Shown here piece after piece: positions 53,365 to 63,194 of a stretch of DNA of 64,000 bases. The stretch spans positions 1-64,000 of the forward strand of contig CAVPXP010000049.1 of assembly GCA_963709645.1 (NCBI GenBank), given 5' to 3'. The notes under the pieces are model-generated. The model searched no databases and had not been told where the DNA came from. It saw only the letters and a list, made by a program, of their open reading frames with translations. The stretch is from DYRB01 sp963709645. GTDB taxonomy: Bacteria; Pseudomonadota; Gammaproteobacteria; Chromatiales; Chromatiaceae. The position numbers and the translations under genes are program-made. Position 1 is the first letter of the stretch. Each line of letters starts with the position of its first letter.

Positions 53365-54474
53365 GTGTTCACCCACATCCTCGCCCTAGTCATCAAGGAA
53401 CTGCTGGCGGTGCTGCGCGACCCCCGCAGCCGCTTCGTCCTCATCGGTCCGCCGCTGGCCCAGCTCATGATCTTCGGTTTCGCCGCGACCTTCGACCTCA
53501 ACCATGCCGCGCTCGCCATCTACGACGAGGACCGCGGCGCGGCGGCCCGGGAGCTGATCGCCCGCTTCGAGGGGTCGCGCAACTTCGAGGTGGTGGCCCG
53601 CATCGACCACGACGATCAGGTCGCGCCCCTGATCGATGACCGCAAGGCCCTGCTGGTGCTGCACATCGGCCCGCGCTTCTCCGCCGACATCCACCGCGGC
53701 GAAGGCGGCCGAGTCCAGGTGATCCTGGACGGGCGCAACTCCAATACCGCCATGCTGGCCCTAAACTATGTCCAGTCCATCGTCATCGACTACAACATCG
53801 CCTGGGCCGAGCGCCACGGCGGCCAAAAGCCGCCGGCCCAGCTCGAGATCCGCCCCTGGTACAACGCCAACCTCGAGTCGCGCTGGTTCATCGTCCCGGG
53901 GATCGTGGGGTTGCTGACCCTGGTGGTCACCCTGATCGTCACCGCCCTGTCCGTGGCCCGGGAGCGGGAGGCCGGGACCTTCGATCAGCTCCTGGTGACC
54001 CCTTTGCGGCCGGTGGAGATCCTCATCGGAAAATCGGTGCCGGGGATCCTCATCGGCCTTCTCCAGGGGAGCCTCATCATCCTGATTGCGGTCAAGGGAT
54101 TCGGCATCCCCCTGCGCGGAGACCTCGGTGCCCTGTACCTGGGGATGGGGCTCTTCCTCCTCTCCGCCGTCGGGGTGGGGCTCATGATCTCCTCGCTGGC
54201 CGTGACCCAGCAGCAAGGGCTGCTCGGGGCTTTCCTGTTCCTGGTCCCGGCGGTGATCCTGTCCGGCTTCGCCACGCCCATCGCCAACATGCCCCTGGCG
54301 GTGCAGATCCTGACCTACCTGGACCCGCTGCGCTACTTCCTCATCGTCCTGCGCGGGGTCTTTCTGGAGGGCGACTCCTATGCCCTCCTGATAGACCAGT
54401 ACTGGCCCATGGCCCTGATCGCCCTGGTCAGCCTGAGCGCTGCGGGGTGGCTCTTCCGGCATCGGATGTACTGA
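53365..54474 (+). CDS. ABC-2 type permease (YbhR-type)
   Basis: 369 residues, GTG start three bases after the previous stop. Same layout as its neighbour: one helix near the N-terminus (FVLIGPPLAQLMIFGFAATF), a periplasmic loop, EREAGTFDQLLVTPL, and a C-terminal block of helices (LYLGMGLFLLSAVGVGLMIS, FLFLVPAVILSGFATPIANM). The last gene of the exporter operon; the convergent SNF2 helicase gene ends about 90 bases further on. Confidence 0.9.
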   Translation: MFTHILALVIKELLAVLRDPRSRFVLIGPPLAQLMIFGFAATFDLNHAALAIYDEDRGAAARELIARFEGSRNFEVVARIDHDDQVAPLIDDRKALLVLHIGPRFSADIHRGEGGRVQVILDGRNSNTAMLALNYVQSIVIDYNIAWAERHGGQKPPAQLEIRPWYNANLESRWFIVPGIVGLLTLVVTLIVTALSVAREREAGTFDQLLVTPLRPVEILIGKSVPGILIGLLQGSLIILIAVKGFGIPLRGDLGALYLGMGLFLLSAVGVGLMISSLAVTQQQGLLGAFLFLVPAVILSGFATPIANMPLAVQILTYLDPLRYFLIVLRGVFLEGDSYALLIDQYWPMALIALVSLSAAGWLFRHRMY

Positions 54475-54562
54475 GCAGGGCGACGCGGCCGGCGCCATTG
54501 CATGGGCGGGCCAACCGGATGGGGAGAGCCAAGCGCATCGCGTGGCCGAGACGAGCCCGACG

Positions 54563-57500
54563 TCAATCCTGGCCCAAGGGCGCAAGCAGGCCCTGCAGGT
54601 CCGCGGCGCTGAAGGCCAGCTGCGCCTCGCCGCCGCTCTCGCCATAGACCCCCTCGGCCAGAGCGCGCTTCTTGTCCTGCAGGGCCAGAATCCGCTCCTC
54701 CACCGTCTGCTCCGTGACCAGCTTGTAGACGAACACCGGCTTGTCCTGGCCGATGCGGTGGGCACGGTCGGCGGCCTGGGTCTCCACCGCCGGGTTCCAC
54801 CAGGGGTCGTAGAGGATGACCGTGTCGGCCTCGGTGAGGTTGAGGCCCACCCCACCCGCCTTGAGACTGATGAGAAAGAGGTCGGCCTCCCCCGAGCGGA
54901 AGATCTCGATGGCCTCGTCGCGTTTGCGGGTCTGTCCGGTAAGCTTGGCGTAGCGGATGCCGCGCTTGGAAAGCTCCGCCTCGATAAGGGCCAGCATGCT
55001 GGTGAACTGGGAAAACAGCAGGATTTTGCGCCCCTCGTCCAACTGCTCCGGTACCAGATCCATCAGCAGCTCCAGCTTGGCCGAGGCATGCACCCGGGCC
55101 GCCGCCGGGAGCTGGAGCAGGCGCGGGTCGCAGCAGGTCTGACGGAGCTTCAGCAGGGCGTCCAGGATGGTGATTTGGCTGCGCGCCAGGCCCTGCGCGG
55201 CGATGGCGTCGCGCACCCGCTTCTCCATGGACAGGCGGATGCCCTCGTAGAGGGTCGCCTGCGCCTCGCCCAGCGTCACGCTCTTGATGATCTCGGTCTT
55301 GGGCGGCAGCTCCGCGGCCACGTCCTGCTTGCGCCGACGCAGCATGAAAGGGGCGACGCGCCTGGCCAGACGCTGCTGGCGCTCCATGTCGCGGTGCTGC
55401 TCGATGGGGGTGCGCCAGTAGCGCTTGAAGCGCGTGGCGTCCCCCAGGAAGCCGGGCATGAGGAAGTCGAATTGAGCCCACAGCTCTCCCAGGTGGTTCT
55501 CCATGGGCGTCCCGGTGAGACACAGACGATGGTCGGCCTTGAGGGCCCGGACGACGCCTGCGGCCTGGGACTTGGGGTTCTTGACGGTCTGGGCCTCGTC
55601 CAGGATGAGGCTGTGGAACGATACCTCTTGGAGCCGGGTCTGGTCGCGCGGGAGCAATGGGTAGGTGGTGAGGACCAGATCCCGATCCGGGATGGCGTCG
55701 AAGTGGGCATGCCGGTCCGACCCGTGCAGGACCAGGGTGCGCAGCGCCGGGGCGAAGCGTGCTGCCTCGCGCCGCCAGTTTCCCATCAGGCTGGTGGGCG
55801 CGACCACCAGGGCGGGGCGGTCCAGGCGGCCTGCCTCCTTTTCCAACAGCAGGTGGGCGAGGGTCTGGACCGTCTTGCCCAGCCCCATGTCGTCGGCCAG
55901 GATCCCGGCCAGGCCGTAGGCCCGGAGGAATTGCAGCCAGTCGAGCCCGCGCCTCTGGTAGGCGCGCAGCTCCACGGTCAGGCCAGCGGGGGGCTCGACC
56001 TGTGCCACCCCGCCAAAGTCCTTGAGCCGCCGGGCCAGGTCGCGCAGCTTCTCCCCGCCCCGCACCGAGACCCCCTGTGCCTCTAGCTCGGACAGGGTCT
56101 GGGCATCGAAACGCGACAGGCGCACTCGGCCCTGGCCGTCCGGTTCGCCGCGGGCGAAGAGGTCCCGCAGGGTCTCCAGGAAGGGCCGCAGTCGATCGCT
56201 GGGCAGATCGATGAAGCGGTGGGCGGAATCCGGGTCTGTCCCGTCCGGGTCCAGGGGCAGACTGAGCATGGGGGGCAGATCCGCATTGAGCCCGAACTCC
56301 AGTAGCGGTGCGACGATGGGCAGCAGGGGCAGCCGTCGCCCGCCCACGTCGAGGTCGAAGCGCAACCCGAACCAGTCGTTGCCGCCCGCCTCTTCGTCCT
56401 CGATCTCCAGGTCCCAGTCCGCGGCCTCGAACTCCATGCGGAAGCTGGCGTCCGTCTCCACCCGCCAGCCCTCGGCGGCCAGCTCGGGCACCCCTTCGCG
56501 CAGGAAGCCGGACCAGCGCGTCGCCCGTTCGATGGGGTTGCCCCCGCCCGGCTGGAGTCGCAGCGGAGCGGACCGGATCCCCTGGTCGGGCAGCGGGAGG
56601 AAACCGAAGGCCGTCAGGCGCGCAAGGGCGAGGCCCTCTGCCGCCACGTCGCGGTGGACTCGCACCGCCCCAGCGGGGCTATTGATGACGCTCTGGGCGA
56701 CCTGAGGTAGAGCCCGGACGCGCTGTCCGTCGTAGTCGAAGTCAAAAAAAATCAGGTGGGTATCGACCCCCTGGCAGGATTCTGCCGCGAGCCGCAGCCA
56801 GGGGATCGGGGATGCGTCCCGAACCTCAGCGATCTCGAGCGGGACTGGAGTGGGAAGAGGGAGTTGCGGGAACTCCAGGGCCAGGAGCCGGGCGATGGCT
56901 TCCGCCTGACGGCTGCGCATAGCCGGTGCTGCGGCCAGCTCCTGCAACTGATGGCGGGTCAGGCCCAGCGTATCCAAGGACCCGACAGTGTGAGTCTGGC
57001 CGTCCAAGTACAGGGGTGGCTCCGTAAGCAGCACCCTGACCTGCACGTCCGGCGCCAATACCAGGCGCAGAGACCCCTCCGGCGTCTCCTGCCAAACAGG
57101 CGAGAGTCGGCGCTCCTCCCCCTGGGCGAGGCAGGGACTGTCGCTCGCCTTCCAGTGGCAGCGCCCTGTATCGACCATACGCCCAAGGGCGATCCGCCCC
57201 ACGGCCCCGCTCAGGTTCAGGGAGCTGACCCACCCGCCGGAGGAAAGTCCGCGCAGCATCCCCAGTATGTGGCTGTCCTCAGGGTCAAGGTAGTTGGGCT
57301 GTGTGTAACCGTAGAGAAGATTGCCCAGGCTCAGGCGCCGCCCCTTGGACATACGACCCCCGCCCTTGAGGGGCCGCACGACCGCAAGCCCCGCGGACAC
57401 GCCATGGGGATCGCCGGGCGTCGGCTGGAGCAGATACACCAGCCGTTCCCCGCTCCGCTCCGCGACGGCTTGGGCCCCGGCCGCGGCGACCCGCTGAAGC

Positions 57501-57847
57501 CAACCCTTGACCGCCTCCGGGGGTTGATCTTCAGCCACGACCGGACCCTGATAAAAGTCTTCCATGAAGGCGAGGCAGGCCGCGACCACGTGCTTGCAGG
57601 CATACCCCACCGGGCAGTCGCAGGACCCCGAGACCACCGCATGGCGGGCGTGTGGGGCGATGAGGACGCGCTGGCCGTAAACCTTGCCCGCCCCGCCTCG
57701 CACCCGCGACTGGAAGCGCTGGAAACCGTCATCCTTGTCGATGGGTTCGAGCTCGATGACCTGCCCTTGCTCGAAGTACAGGCGCCCGCGGTTGAAAGTC
57801 TTTATGTCTGTGGCGCGCAGGACATCGTCGCGCGTGAGGCTGGGCAT
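54563..57847 (-). CDS. SNF2-family helicase with SWIM zinc finger
   Basis: 1094 residues. N-terminal SWIM finger (SGSCDCPVGYACKHVVAACL, about residues 73-92), a long middle region, then the SNF2 core: ILADDMGLGKTVQTLAHLLL (motif I, about residue 650), LVVAPTSLMGNWRREAARFA, SLILDEAQTVKNPKSQAAGV (DEAQ), LCLTGTPMENHLGELWAQFD, and in lobe 2 ILLFSQFTSMLALIEAELSK and DTVILYDPWWNPAVETQAAD with RAHRIGQDKPV. ATP-driven DNA translocase, probably acting on DNA-protein complexes; the bacterial group is often called HepA/SNF2 with SWIM. Intact throughout, in contrast to recBD. Confidence 0.95.
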   Translation of the reverse strand: MPSLTRDDVLRATDIKTFNRGRLYFEQGQVIELEPIDKDDGFQRFQSRVRGGAGKVYGQRVLIAPHARHAVVSGSCDCPVGYACKHVVAACLAFMEDFYQGPVVAEDQPPEAVKGWLQRVAAAGAQAVAERSGERLVYLLQPTPGDPHGVSAGLAVVRPLKGGGRMSKGRRLSLGNLLYGYTQPNYLDPEDSHILGMLRGLSSGGWVSSLNLSGAVGRIALGRMVDTGRCHWKASDSPCLAQGEERRLSPVWQETPEGSLRLVLAPDVQVRVLLTEPPLYLDGQTHTVGSLDTLGLTRHQLQELAAAPAMRSRQAEAIARLLALEFPQLPLPTPVPLEIAEVRDASPIPWLRLAAESCQGVDTHLIFFDFDYDGQRVRALPQVAQSVINSPAGAVRVHRDVAAEGLALARLTAFGFLPLPDQGIRSAPLRLQPGGGNPIERATRWSGFLREGVPELAAEGWRVETDASFRMEFEAADWDLEIEDEEAGGNDWFGLRFDLDVGGRRLPLLPIVAPLLEFGLNADLPPMLSLPLDPDGTDPDSAHRFIDLPSDRLRPFLETLRDLFARGEPDGQGRVRLSRFDAQTLSELEAQGVSVRGGEKLRDLARRLKDFGGVAQVEPPAGLTVELRAYQRRGLDWLQFLRAYGLAGILADDMGLGKTVQTLAHLLLEKEAGRLDRPALVVAPTSLMGNWRREAARFAPALRTLVLHGSDRHAHFDAIPDRDLVLTTYPLLPRDQTRLQEVSFHSLILDEAQTVKNPKSQAAGVVRALKADHRLCLTGTPMENHLGELWAQFDFLMPGFLGDATRFKRYWRTPIEQHRDMERQQRLARRVAPFMLRRRKQDVAAELPPKTEIIKSVTLGEAQATLYEGIRLSMEKRVRDAIAAQGLARSQITILDALLKLRQTCCDPRLLQLPAAARVHASAKLELLMDLVPEQLDEGRKILLFSQFTSMLALIEAELSKRGIRYAKLTGQTRKRDEAIEIFRSGEADLFLISLKAGGVGLNLTEADTVILYDPWWNPAVETQAADRAHRIGQDKPVFVYKLVTEQTVEERILALQDKKRALAEGVYGESGGEAQLAFSAADLQGLLAPLGQD

Positions 57848-58909
57848 GGTGCTGCGTGGGTCCGGGCCAGAGGGGGGGCATTATTGTGAGGCAAGCGGGG
57901 CCCAGGCCCAAGCCTCATTGCGCTTCGGGGATATTTTCCGGGACGACCCACGTCGATCTTCTGGGTAGCAGGTGGACGCGGAGAGGCAGTGCCAACGTGA
58001 CGCAGACCTGTCGCCGAGCGGTCCGCTACCGGCGGAAAGGTCCCGAACTGGGTGGCCGCGCGAGATCGCCCACATCAAACCCTGGCGGCCGAAAGTCCAT
58101 GTCTCGACCAGCGGGCATTGAAATCGTCGCAGGCGCCCACCGCGCCTATTGGCCCCGCTCCGCGGCGGCGCGTTGGGCGCCACCTCACCCTGGAAGCCGC
58201 GGCGAAGGGATTCGAGCTGAGAAGTCGGTGATGACGCCCGGGTGAGTGGCAAGAAACACAGTGCGCCATGCCGTGGAAGAAGAAGGACCGGCTCCCATCA
58301 TCGTCTGAGATTCTCCCAGCGGATGGCGAGAGAGGGTGTGTAGCATGCCGGTTCTGGCGTGCTCTGTTATCGGTTGCCATACGACCAGCTAGGCCTGTAG
58401 TTTTCGCCCATGCTTGAGCGGCAGCCGGCAACCTGACAACCGGATACCTTAGGCGCTAAATCGGGCCGAATGCCCAACCGCATGAAGCAACGGGAAAGCC
58501 GCAATGTTGCCCGGATAGGGGGTGGTGGGCAGGCAAGGCCAGTGCCGGCGCAAACCCTGCGACTTCCTGGGAGCCTGGGGGCGAGACAGGAATGGCCTCC
58601 GAAATGCCAAACGAAGCTCACTCGGCAAGACCGCAGCGTGAACACCTCGGCGCGGTCCGGGTGTCCTTGCAGGCGGACGGCCGAGGAAGTTGATGGGTCG
58701 CGGGTGCTTGGCCTTCGTCGCGACTGGCGGATTCGGAACCCACACTTGTAGCCGAAATGGGGCTCGTGTCGGGGTACCATTGGGCCGAGGAGCCAACCCG
58801 AGTCCGCCAGTCCCTGCTGTCGCGGAACCCTGGACGGCCTCAGGGGGTCCTTAACTCCGGGCTAGCACTGGATATCTTGGTATGGCGGGGCGGGTTGACA
58901 CGGGGATAT
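57848..58909. other. Long intergenic stretch without a supported gene
   Basis: About 1 kb. Frames are open on both strands but show no ribosome sites, families or consistent codon bias. It probably holds the SNF2 promoter at its left end and perhaps the lost 5' end of the DUF1800 gene at its right end. No repeats from the lists above were found here. Confidence 0.45.
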
Positions 58910-60163
58910 ATGGAAGACATCAAGGTTACCGTCGGGCCCGGAACGCTTGCCGACTACCGTCGGCGACTCGGTGCGGCCAATCGGCTTCAGGGAGAGGCGC
59001 GCAAACAGGAGAGGCGGGCGTTATCCAGGCTTCGTAAGGGCATCACTCGGGCGTACACGGACACTTCTCTCAGACGAAGCTTGCTGGCTGTCCCGGACGA
59101 TCGTGAGGCGCTGACCTGGTTCTGGTTTAACCATTTCAACGTGTTCTGGCGCAAGGGGCTGGTGAGCGCGGCACTGCCGAGCTACGTCGACGATGCGATT
59201 CGGCCGCATGTGTTGGGCCGGTTCCGGGATCTGATCCTGGCCACGATGCTCCACCCGGCCATGCTGGTGTATCTGGACAACGAGCGTAATGCGGCCAACA
59301 AGATCAATGAGAACTATGCCCGCGAACTCCTCGAACTGCATACGCTGGGTGTGGACGGCGGCTACAGCCAGGCTGACGTGCAGGAAGCGGCGCGGCTGTT
59401 GACCGGTTTCGGTCTTCGACCGCTGAAGCCGGTCCGGTGGCCGCCCAAGCAGGCGGCACTGGTAAAGGAGCGCGGCGAGTTCCTGTTCAACCCCAAACGC
59501 CACGATTTCGGTACCAAGCGTGTGCTGGGACAGACGATAGAAGGTACCGGATACGCCGAGGCAGAGGCCCTCGCCGATCTGCTCGCCGCCCACCCGGCAA
59601 CGGCCCGGCATATTGCGGGAAAGCTCTGCTTGTTTCTCGTTGGGGACGACCCGCCTCGGGATGTCGTCGATGCGGCCAGCAAGGCATTCACTTCCACGCA
59701 GGGCGATATCGCCAGTACCGTGGCGGTTATCCGCGACGGTACCAAGGAGGCAGCAGGACGCACGCGCAGCTTCAAGGATCCGTACCGTTGGGTCATGTCG
59801 TCGGTGCGTCTGCTGGCGGCCGGGAGGGAGATCGATGAGGTTCGCCCGGTCGTGCGCTGGCTCAGGGCCCTTGGCGAGCCGCTGTATGGCTGCACGACGC
59901 CGGATGGTTACAGCTTGTATGGCAAGGACTGGCTCAGTGCCGGACAACTGACGCAGCGCTTTGAAATCGCGCGGGAGATGGTCGCCGTGTCGCCACGGAT
60001 GCTTTCACAGCCCGCGAGCCCTGAGGAATTCCTGACCAGCGAGGCGGCCAAAGAACAACTGGCCCGCCTCGGCGCCAAGTCAAGCGCTGCGGTGTCCGCG
60101 GCGACGGGACCTAGCGAACGTCTGGCGCTGCTGATAGCCAGTCCGGAGTTCATGTATTGGTGA
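58910..60163 (+). CDS. DUF1800 family protein, N-terminus missing
   Basis: 417 residues from MEDIKVTVGPGTLADYRRRL. Family core: EALTWFWFNHFNVFWRKGLV, VLGRFRDLILATMLHPAMLV, YLDNERNAANKINENYAREL (the most conserved block), LLELHTLGVDGGYSQADVQE and HDFGTKRVLGQTIEGTG. The usual first 60-80 residues, with the signal peptide and the FGP-R motif, are absent, so the gene is probably 5'-truncated or shifted. It partners the DUF1501 gene 19 bases downstream, a pairing found widely in bacteria. The pair's function is unknown; export is likely. Confidence 0.8.
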   Translation: MEDIKVTVGPGTLADYRRRLGAANRLQGEARKQERRALSRLRKGITRAYTDTSLRRSLLAVPDDREALTWFWFNHFNVFWRKGLVSAALPSYVDDAIRPHVLGRFRDLILATMLHPAMLVYLDNERNAANKINENYARELLELHTLGVDGGYSQADVQEAARLLTGFGLRPLKPVRWPPKQAALVKERGEFLFNPKRHDFGTKRVLGQTIEGTGYAEAEALADLLAAHPATARHIAGKLCLFLVGDDPPRDVVDAASKAFTSTQGDIASTVAVIRDGTKEAAGRTRSFKDPYRWVMSSVRLLAAGREIDEVRPVVRWLRALGEPLYGCTTPDGYSLYGKDWLSAGQLTQRFEIAREMVAVSPRMLSQPASPEEFLTSEAAKEQLARLGAKSSAAVSAATGPSERLALLIASPEFMYW

Positions 60164-60182
60164 GTCGAGTGGAGGGCAGCTG

Positions 60183-61400
60183 ATGGATCGTAGGGGTTTC
60201 TTGCGGCTAGCCCTCGGGGCGGCGGGTGCCAGTGTGACTTGGCGCCTGTGGGCGCTGCCGACGGGCGGCAACGGCACGCGTGTCGTCGTGGTGTTCTTGC
60301 GCGGAGCCTACGACGCCCTCAGCGTCCTGGTTCCCTATACGGAGTCCTTCTACTACGAGGCGCGGCCAAACATTGCCCTGGCACGCCCAGACAAGTCCAA
60401 CCAGGACGCCGCGCTGGCGCTCGACGACCGCTGGGCGCTGCACCCGACCCTGGGGGAGTCTCTGATGCCCTTCTGGCAGGCCAAACAACTGGCGTTCGTG
60501 CCCTTTTCGGGCACCGGCTTCGTCTCCCGCAGCCACTTCCAGGCTCAAGACTGGATGGAGTTCGGCCAGGCACCCGGCGAACGCCCGAGTTCGAGCAGCG
60601 GTTTTCTGAATCGCCTGCTCGCCCGGCTCGGTACCCGCGCAGACCCAGGGAACAGCGCGGTCAGCTTTACGCAAACTCTGCCCCCGATCCTGCGGGGCGG
60701 CGTTCAGGTGGCCAATTCGCCCTTGACCATGCGCAAGCGTGGCCGAGGGGTCGAGGTTGGGTTCGAGACCCTATTGCTGAGCATGTATGCCGACCATCAG
60801 TTGGAAGAGATGGTGCGGGAGGGTCTTGGCCTACGGCGCGAGATCAGTCGCGAATTGGCCGAGGAGATGCAGACGGCGTCGCGCGAGGCCCCGCCTGCCG
60901 GCAGCTTTGCCCTGGAGGCAGGGCGCGTGGGCAATCTACTGCGCGAGCATCCGGGCTATTCGCTCGCCTTCGTGGACGTCGGCGGTTGGGATACCCATGC
61001 CGGTCAGGGTGGGGCGAAAGGGGCTCTGGCCAATCGCCTGCATGGTCTCGGCGACGGTCTGACGGCGCTGTCCGAAGGGCTAGGCGAGGAATGGGCGAAG
61101 ACGACCGTTGTCGTGATCTCGGAATTTGGCCGGACCTTCCGCGAGAACGGCAGCAGGGGCACGGACCACGGTCACGGCAGCGCAATCTGGGTCCTCGGCG
61201 GTGCGGTGCGAGGCGGGGTCGTCCGCGGAGAGCAGACCGCTATGAAGCCCGCGGACCTGAACGAGGATAGGGACCTGCCGGTGCTCAACGAATATCGCGG
61301 CGTGCTCGGCGGCGTCTTTCAGAAACTGTATGGGCTCAGCGGCGGCGACCTGGCCGAGATCTTCCCCCAGGCGTCGGCGGTCGACCTCGGGCTCGTCTAG
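60183..61400 (+). CDS. DUF1501 family exported protein
   Basis: 405 residues. MDRRGFLRLALGAAGASVTW carries a twin-arginine signal (DRRGFLRL) for Tat export. The body has VVVFLRGAYDALSVLVPYTE, FSGTGFVSRSHFQAQDWMEF and, near the end, VDVGGWDTHAGQGGAKGALA and VISEFGRTFRENGSRGTDHG, HGSAIWVLGGAVRGG: residues like those of the alkaline phosphatase/sulfatase superfamily metal site (D, H, D, H). It may be a periplasmic phospho- or sulfo-hydrolase. ATG follows GAGGGCAGCTG. Intact. Confidence 0.9.
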   Translation: MDRRGFLRLALGAAGASVTWRLWALPTGGNGTRVVVVFLRGAYDALSVLVPYTESFYYEARPNIALARPDKSNQDAALALDDRWALHPTLGESLMPFWQAKQLAFVPFSGTGFVSRSHFQAQDWMEFGQAPGERPSSSSGFLNRLLARLGTRADPGNSAVSFTQTLPPILRGGVQVANSPLTMRKRGRGVEVGFETLLLSMYADHQLEEMVREGLGLRREISRELAEEMQTASREAPPAGSFALEAGRVGNLLREHPGYSLAFVDVGGWDTHAGQGGAKGALANRLHGLGDGLTALSEGLGEEWAKTTVVVISEFGRTFRENGSRGTDHGHGSAIWVLGGAVRGGVVRGEQTAMKPADLNEDRDLPVLNEYRGVLGGVFQKLYGLSGGDLAEIFPQASAVDLGLV

Positions 61401-61595
61401 GGGTGCGAAAAGCGGACCGACGGAGGTGCTAGTTGAGCATCGGGACCCCAAAATCGTGCCGCGGATCGTGCTCCCCCAGACGGGACATTGCCCTGACCGC
61501 TGCAGCTTCGGGCATCCGGGCCACAGCTATGAGTTCGCAGAGGAAACCACGCTAAACCGTCATGCCCAATCGTGGCACGTCCCCAGATTCCCTCA
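61401..61595. other. Intergenic stretch with one end-repeat
   Basis: No gene. CGTGGCACGTCCCCAGATTCC at 61571-61591 is the left copy of a direct repeat whose right copy (CGTGGTACGTCCCCAGTTTCC) is at 62801-62821. Words of this kind accompany REP/Y1-transposase elements. Confidence 0.5.
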
Positions 61596-61835
61596 GCCTT
61601 CCTTGCGGAACCTGGGGTAGCTGAGGTCGCCGACGCGCGGATGCACGGCGGAGCTGCGCCCGGCGTTCTCGGCGGACTGGCTGGCCTTCATGGCGGCGCC
61701 CACGGGGCCTACCATGGCCTGCCTCATGTCCATGGGACGACGCACGGGACCGGCGGCGTAGATGCAGGTGCGGCGGGTCTCATAGGGGAAGCAGATGAAG
61801 TGACTGTCCAGGTAGCCGTGCTTGAGCTGCGTCAG
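61596..61835 (-). pseudogene. Internal fragment of a QmoB/HdrA-like protein
   Basis: About 80 residues on the minus strand: LTQLKHGYLDSHFICFPYET, RRTCIYAAGPVRRPMDMRQA, MVGPVGAAMKASQSAENAGR, SSAVHPRVGDLSYPRFRKEG. This matches the segment of QmoB/HdrA proteins just before the ferredoxin domain (in intact proteins YETRRTGIYAAG-VRRPMDM). Both ends are missing, and the fragment stops exactly at the CGTGG..CCCCAG repeat. QmoB acts with QmoA and HdrBC/QmoC to pass electrons to or from APS reductase. It lies downstream of hdrB on the same strand, so it may be what is left of its operon partner. Confidence 0.65.
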
Positions 61836-62006
61836 GGTCGGTGCCCTGGCGGTCGTCGAGATTCAGGGTCGACGGGGGGCGACTTCCAGGGTATCGAGGG
61901 CGACAAGCGCGCAGACGCGGAACATCGCCAATCCGCACTTTGATGGCCGCGAAAATGTAAAATCCCTCGGTCGATCTGCCGCTCCGAACCCTGCGAGGGT
62001 GACTCC

Positions 62007-62255
62007 ATGAATGTCCTCACGATCAACCTGCCAATCGAGGGGTTGCCCTCACCCACCGAGCTGCCGGACGACTTCGCCGACGAGGCGCGCTTCCTGCTGG
62101 CTCTGAAGCTGTTCGAGCAAGGGCGCATCTCGTCGGGCAAGGCCGGCACCCTGTGCGGGCTGGGCCGGGTCGGTTTCTTGCTTGCGGCAAGCCGCGCCGG
62201 GATACCGGTGGTTGACCTGACCGAGGACGAGCTTGCCGAAGAGTTTGCGCCCTAA
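62007..62255 (+). CDS. UPF0175 family antitoxin
   Basis: 82 residues. MNVLTINLPIEGLPSPTELP, then DDFADEARFLLALKLFEQGR, ISSGKAGTLCGLGRVGFLLA and GIPVVDLTEDELAEEFAP: the UPF0175 pattern, a short HTH-like core with a C-terminal acidic strand. The stop codon overlaps the ATG of the next gene (TAATG). Thought to be the DNA-binding antitoxin of a two-gene module with DUF3368 toxins. Confidence 0.88.
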   Translation: MNVLTINLPIEGLPSPTELPDDFADEARFLLALKLFEQGRISSGKAGTLCGLGRVGFLLAASRAGIPVVDLTEDELAEEFAP

Positions 62256-62746
62256 TGCAAACTCGCGCCGTGGTCAACGCGGGGCCGTTGGTTGCCCTGT
62301 CTTTGGCCGGGCACCTTGAACTGCTCCCGCTTTTGTTCAAGGAGATCTTGATCCCGCGGGCGGTGTATCGCGAGGTGGCGATCGACGGACTCGGCCGCGC
62401 GGGGGCCGCGTCCCTCTCAGAGGCGGTTTGGCGTGCACGAGCCGTCGATGCGCCGGAGCCCGACCCACTGTTGGTGGTGGAACTGGATCGCGGCGAGGCC
62501 GAGGTCATCGCGTTGGCGACCGCCTCGCAACCCTGTCTGGCCGTCATCGACGAAAAGCGCGGCAGGCGAATCGCCGGCCGGGTCTATGGACTGCCGATCA
62601 AAGGTACCGCCGGGCTCCTCGTCGAAGCGTACCGTCGCGGCCTCATTCAAGATCTGCGCGGGACCCTGCACGGTCTCAGACGCGATGGTTACTTTTTGGC
62701 CGATCCCATTATCGATGCGGCCTGCAAGGCGGCCGGCAGTCCCTGA
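62255..62746 (+). CDS. DUF3368 family PIN-like toxin
   Basis: 163 residues. VVNAGPLVALSLAGHLELLP (first strand; the usual D is N here), REVAIDGLGRAGAASLSEAV, ELDRGEAEVIALATASQPCL (conserved R-G-E-A), AVIDEKRGRRIAGRVYGLPI (conserved D-E-x-x-G-R) and GTAGLLVEAYRRGLI. These are the hallmarks of DUF3368, a PIN-like nuclease group. The Asn in place of the first Asp is common in this family. Probably an RNase held in check by the UPF0175 protein. The module is inserted between two sulfur-metabolism relics. Confidence 0.88.
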   Translation: MQTRAVVNAGPLVALSLAGHLELLPLLFKEILIPRAVYREVAIDGLGRAGAASLSEAVWRARAVDAPEPDPLLVVELDRGEAEVIALATASQPCLAVIDEKRGRRIAGRVYGLPIKGTAGLLVEAYRRGLIQDLRGTLHGLRRDGYFLADPIIDAACKAAGSP

Positions 62747-63144
62747 AAGTTCGGCGGCACCCTCAAGCGATTCTGCCGGCCTTCGGCGCCGCAGGAATTC
62801 CGTGGTACGTCCCCAGTTTCCCTGCTAGTGCTTTTTGCACTCGGGAACTTCTTTCTCTAAGTTGAGGATCCGACGGCAAAGGAACCTAATTGCCAGGCAA
62901 GGCCAGGAAAAATGAGAAAAGAGGCCAGGCTCAGTTAATTGGAGCAGCAACGAACACCATCGCCCAACCAGCGGGTCAGCGGGACCGCCCGGTCCACGTG
63001 TTATTAAGCTCGGCCAGCTTGATCAGGCCAAGCTACTTGATGCAATCGTGGCTGCGCCTGTCGTTGCAATAGGCAAGTTCGAGTGGACCATAAGCCCGCT
63101 TGCGCGGGCCTCTTCCAGGACGGTCGGAGTCGGAGCGGCAGTGG
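62747..63144. other. Intergenic stretch with mobile-element words
   Basis: No gene. It holds the right copy of the CGTGGTACGTCCCCAG repeat (62801-62823) and a REP-like AGAGGCCAGGCTCAG (about 62919) related to those at 40.4 and 41.1 kb. A GCCCGC-ttgc-GCGGGC hairpin lies at 63093-63108. Confidence 0.5.
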
Positions 63145-63181
63145 TTACTTCGCCGCCAACGCCTCCAGTTGCTTGGCTGGG
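63145..63181 (-). pseudogene. Duplicated last codons of an hdrB gene
   Basis: The minus strand reads PAKQLEALAAK followed by TAA, the same ending as the hdrB gene 134 bases away (stop TAG there). About 31 of 35 bases match. A relic of a second hdrB copy or a tandem duplication. Confidence 0.6.
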
Positions 63182-63194
63182 TGAGCTGGAACAC

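Noticed and set aside
52051..53376. A 441-codon minus-strand frame rich in His, Gln and Gly
   Set aside because: Antisense to the YbhS-type permease; the composition is the mirror of membrane-protein codons.
58367..58780. Minus-strand frame of 137 codons before the DUF1800 gene
   Set aside because: No ribosome site or domain; composition looks like non-coding sequence.
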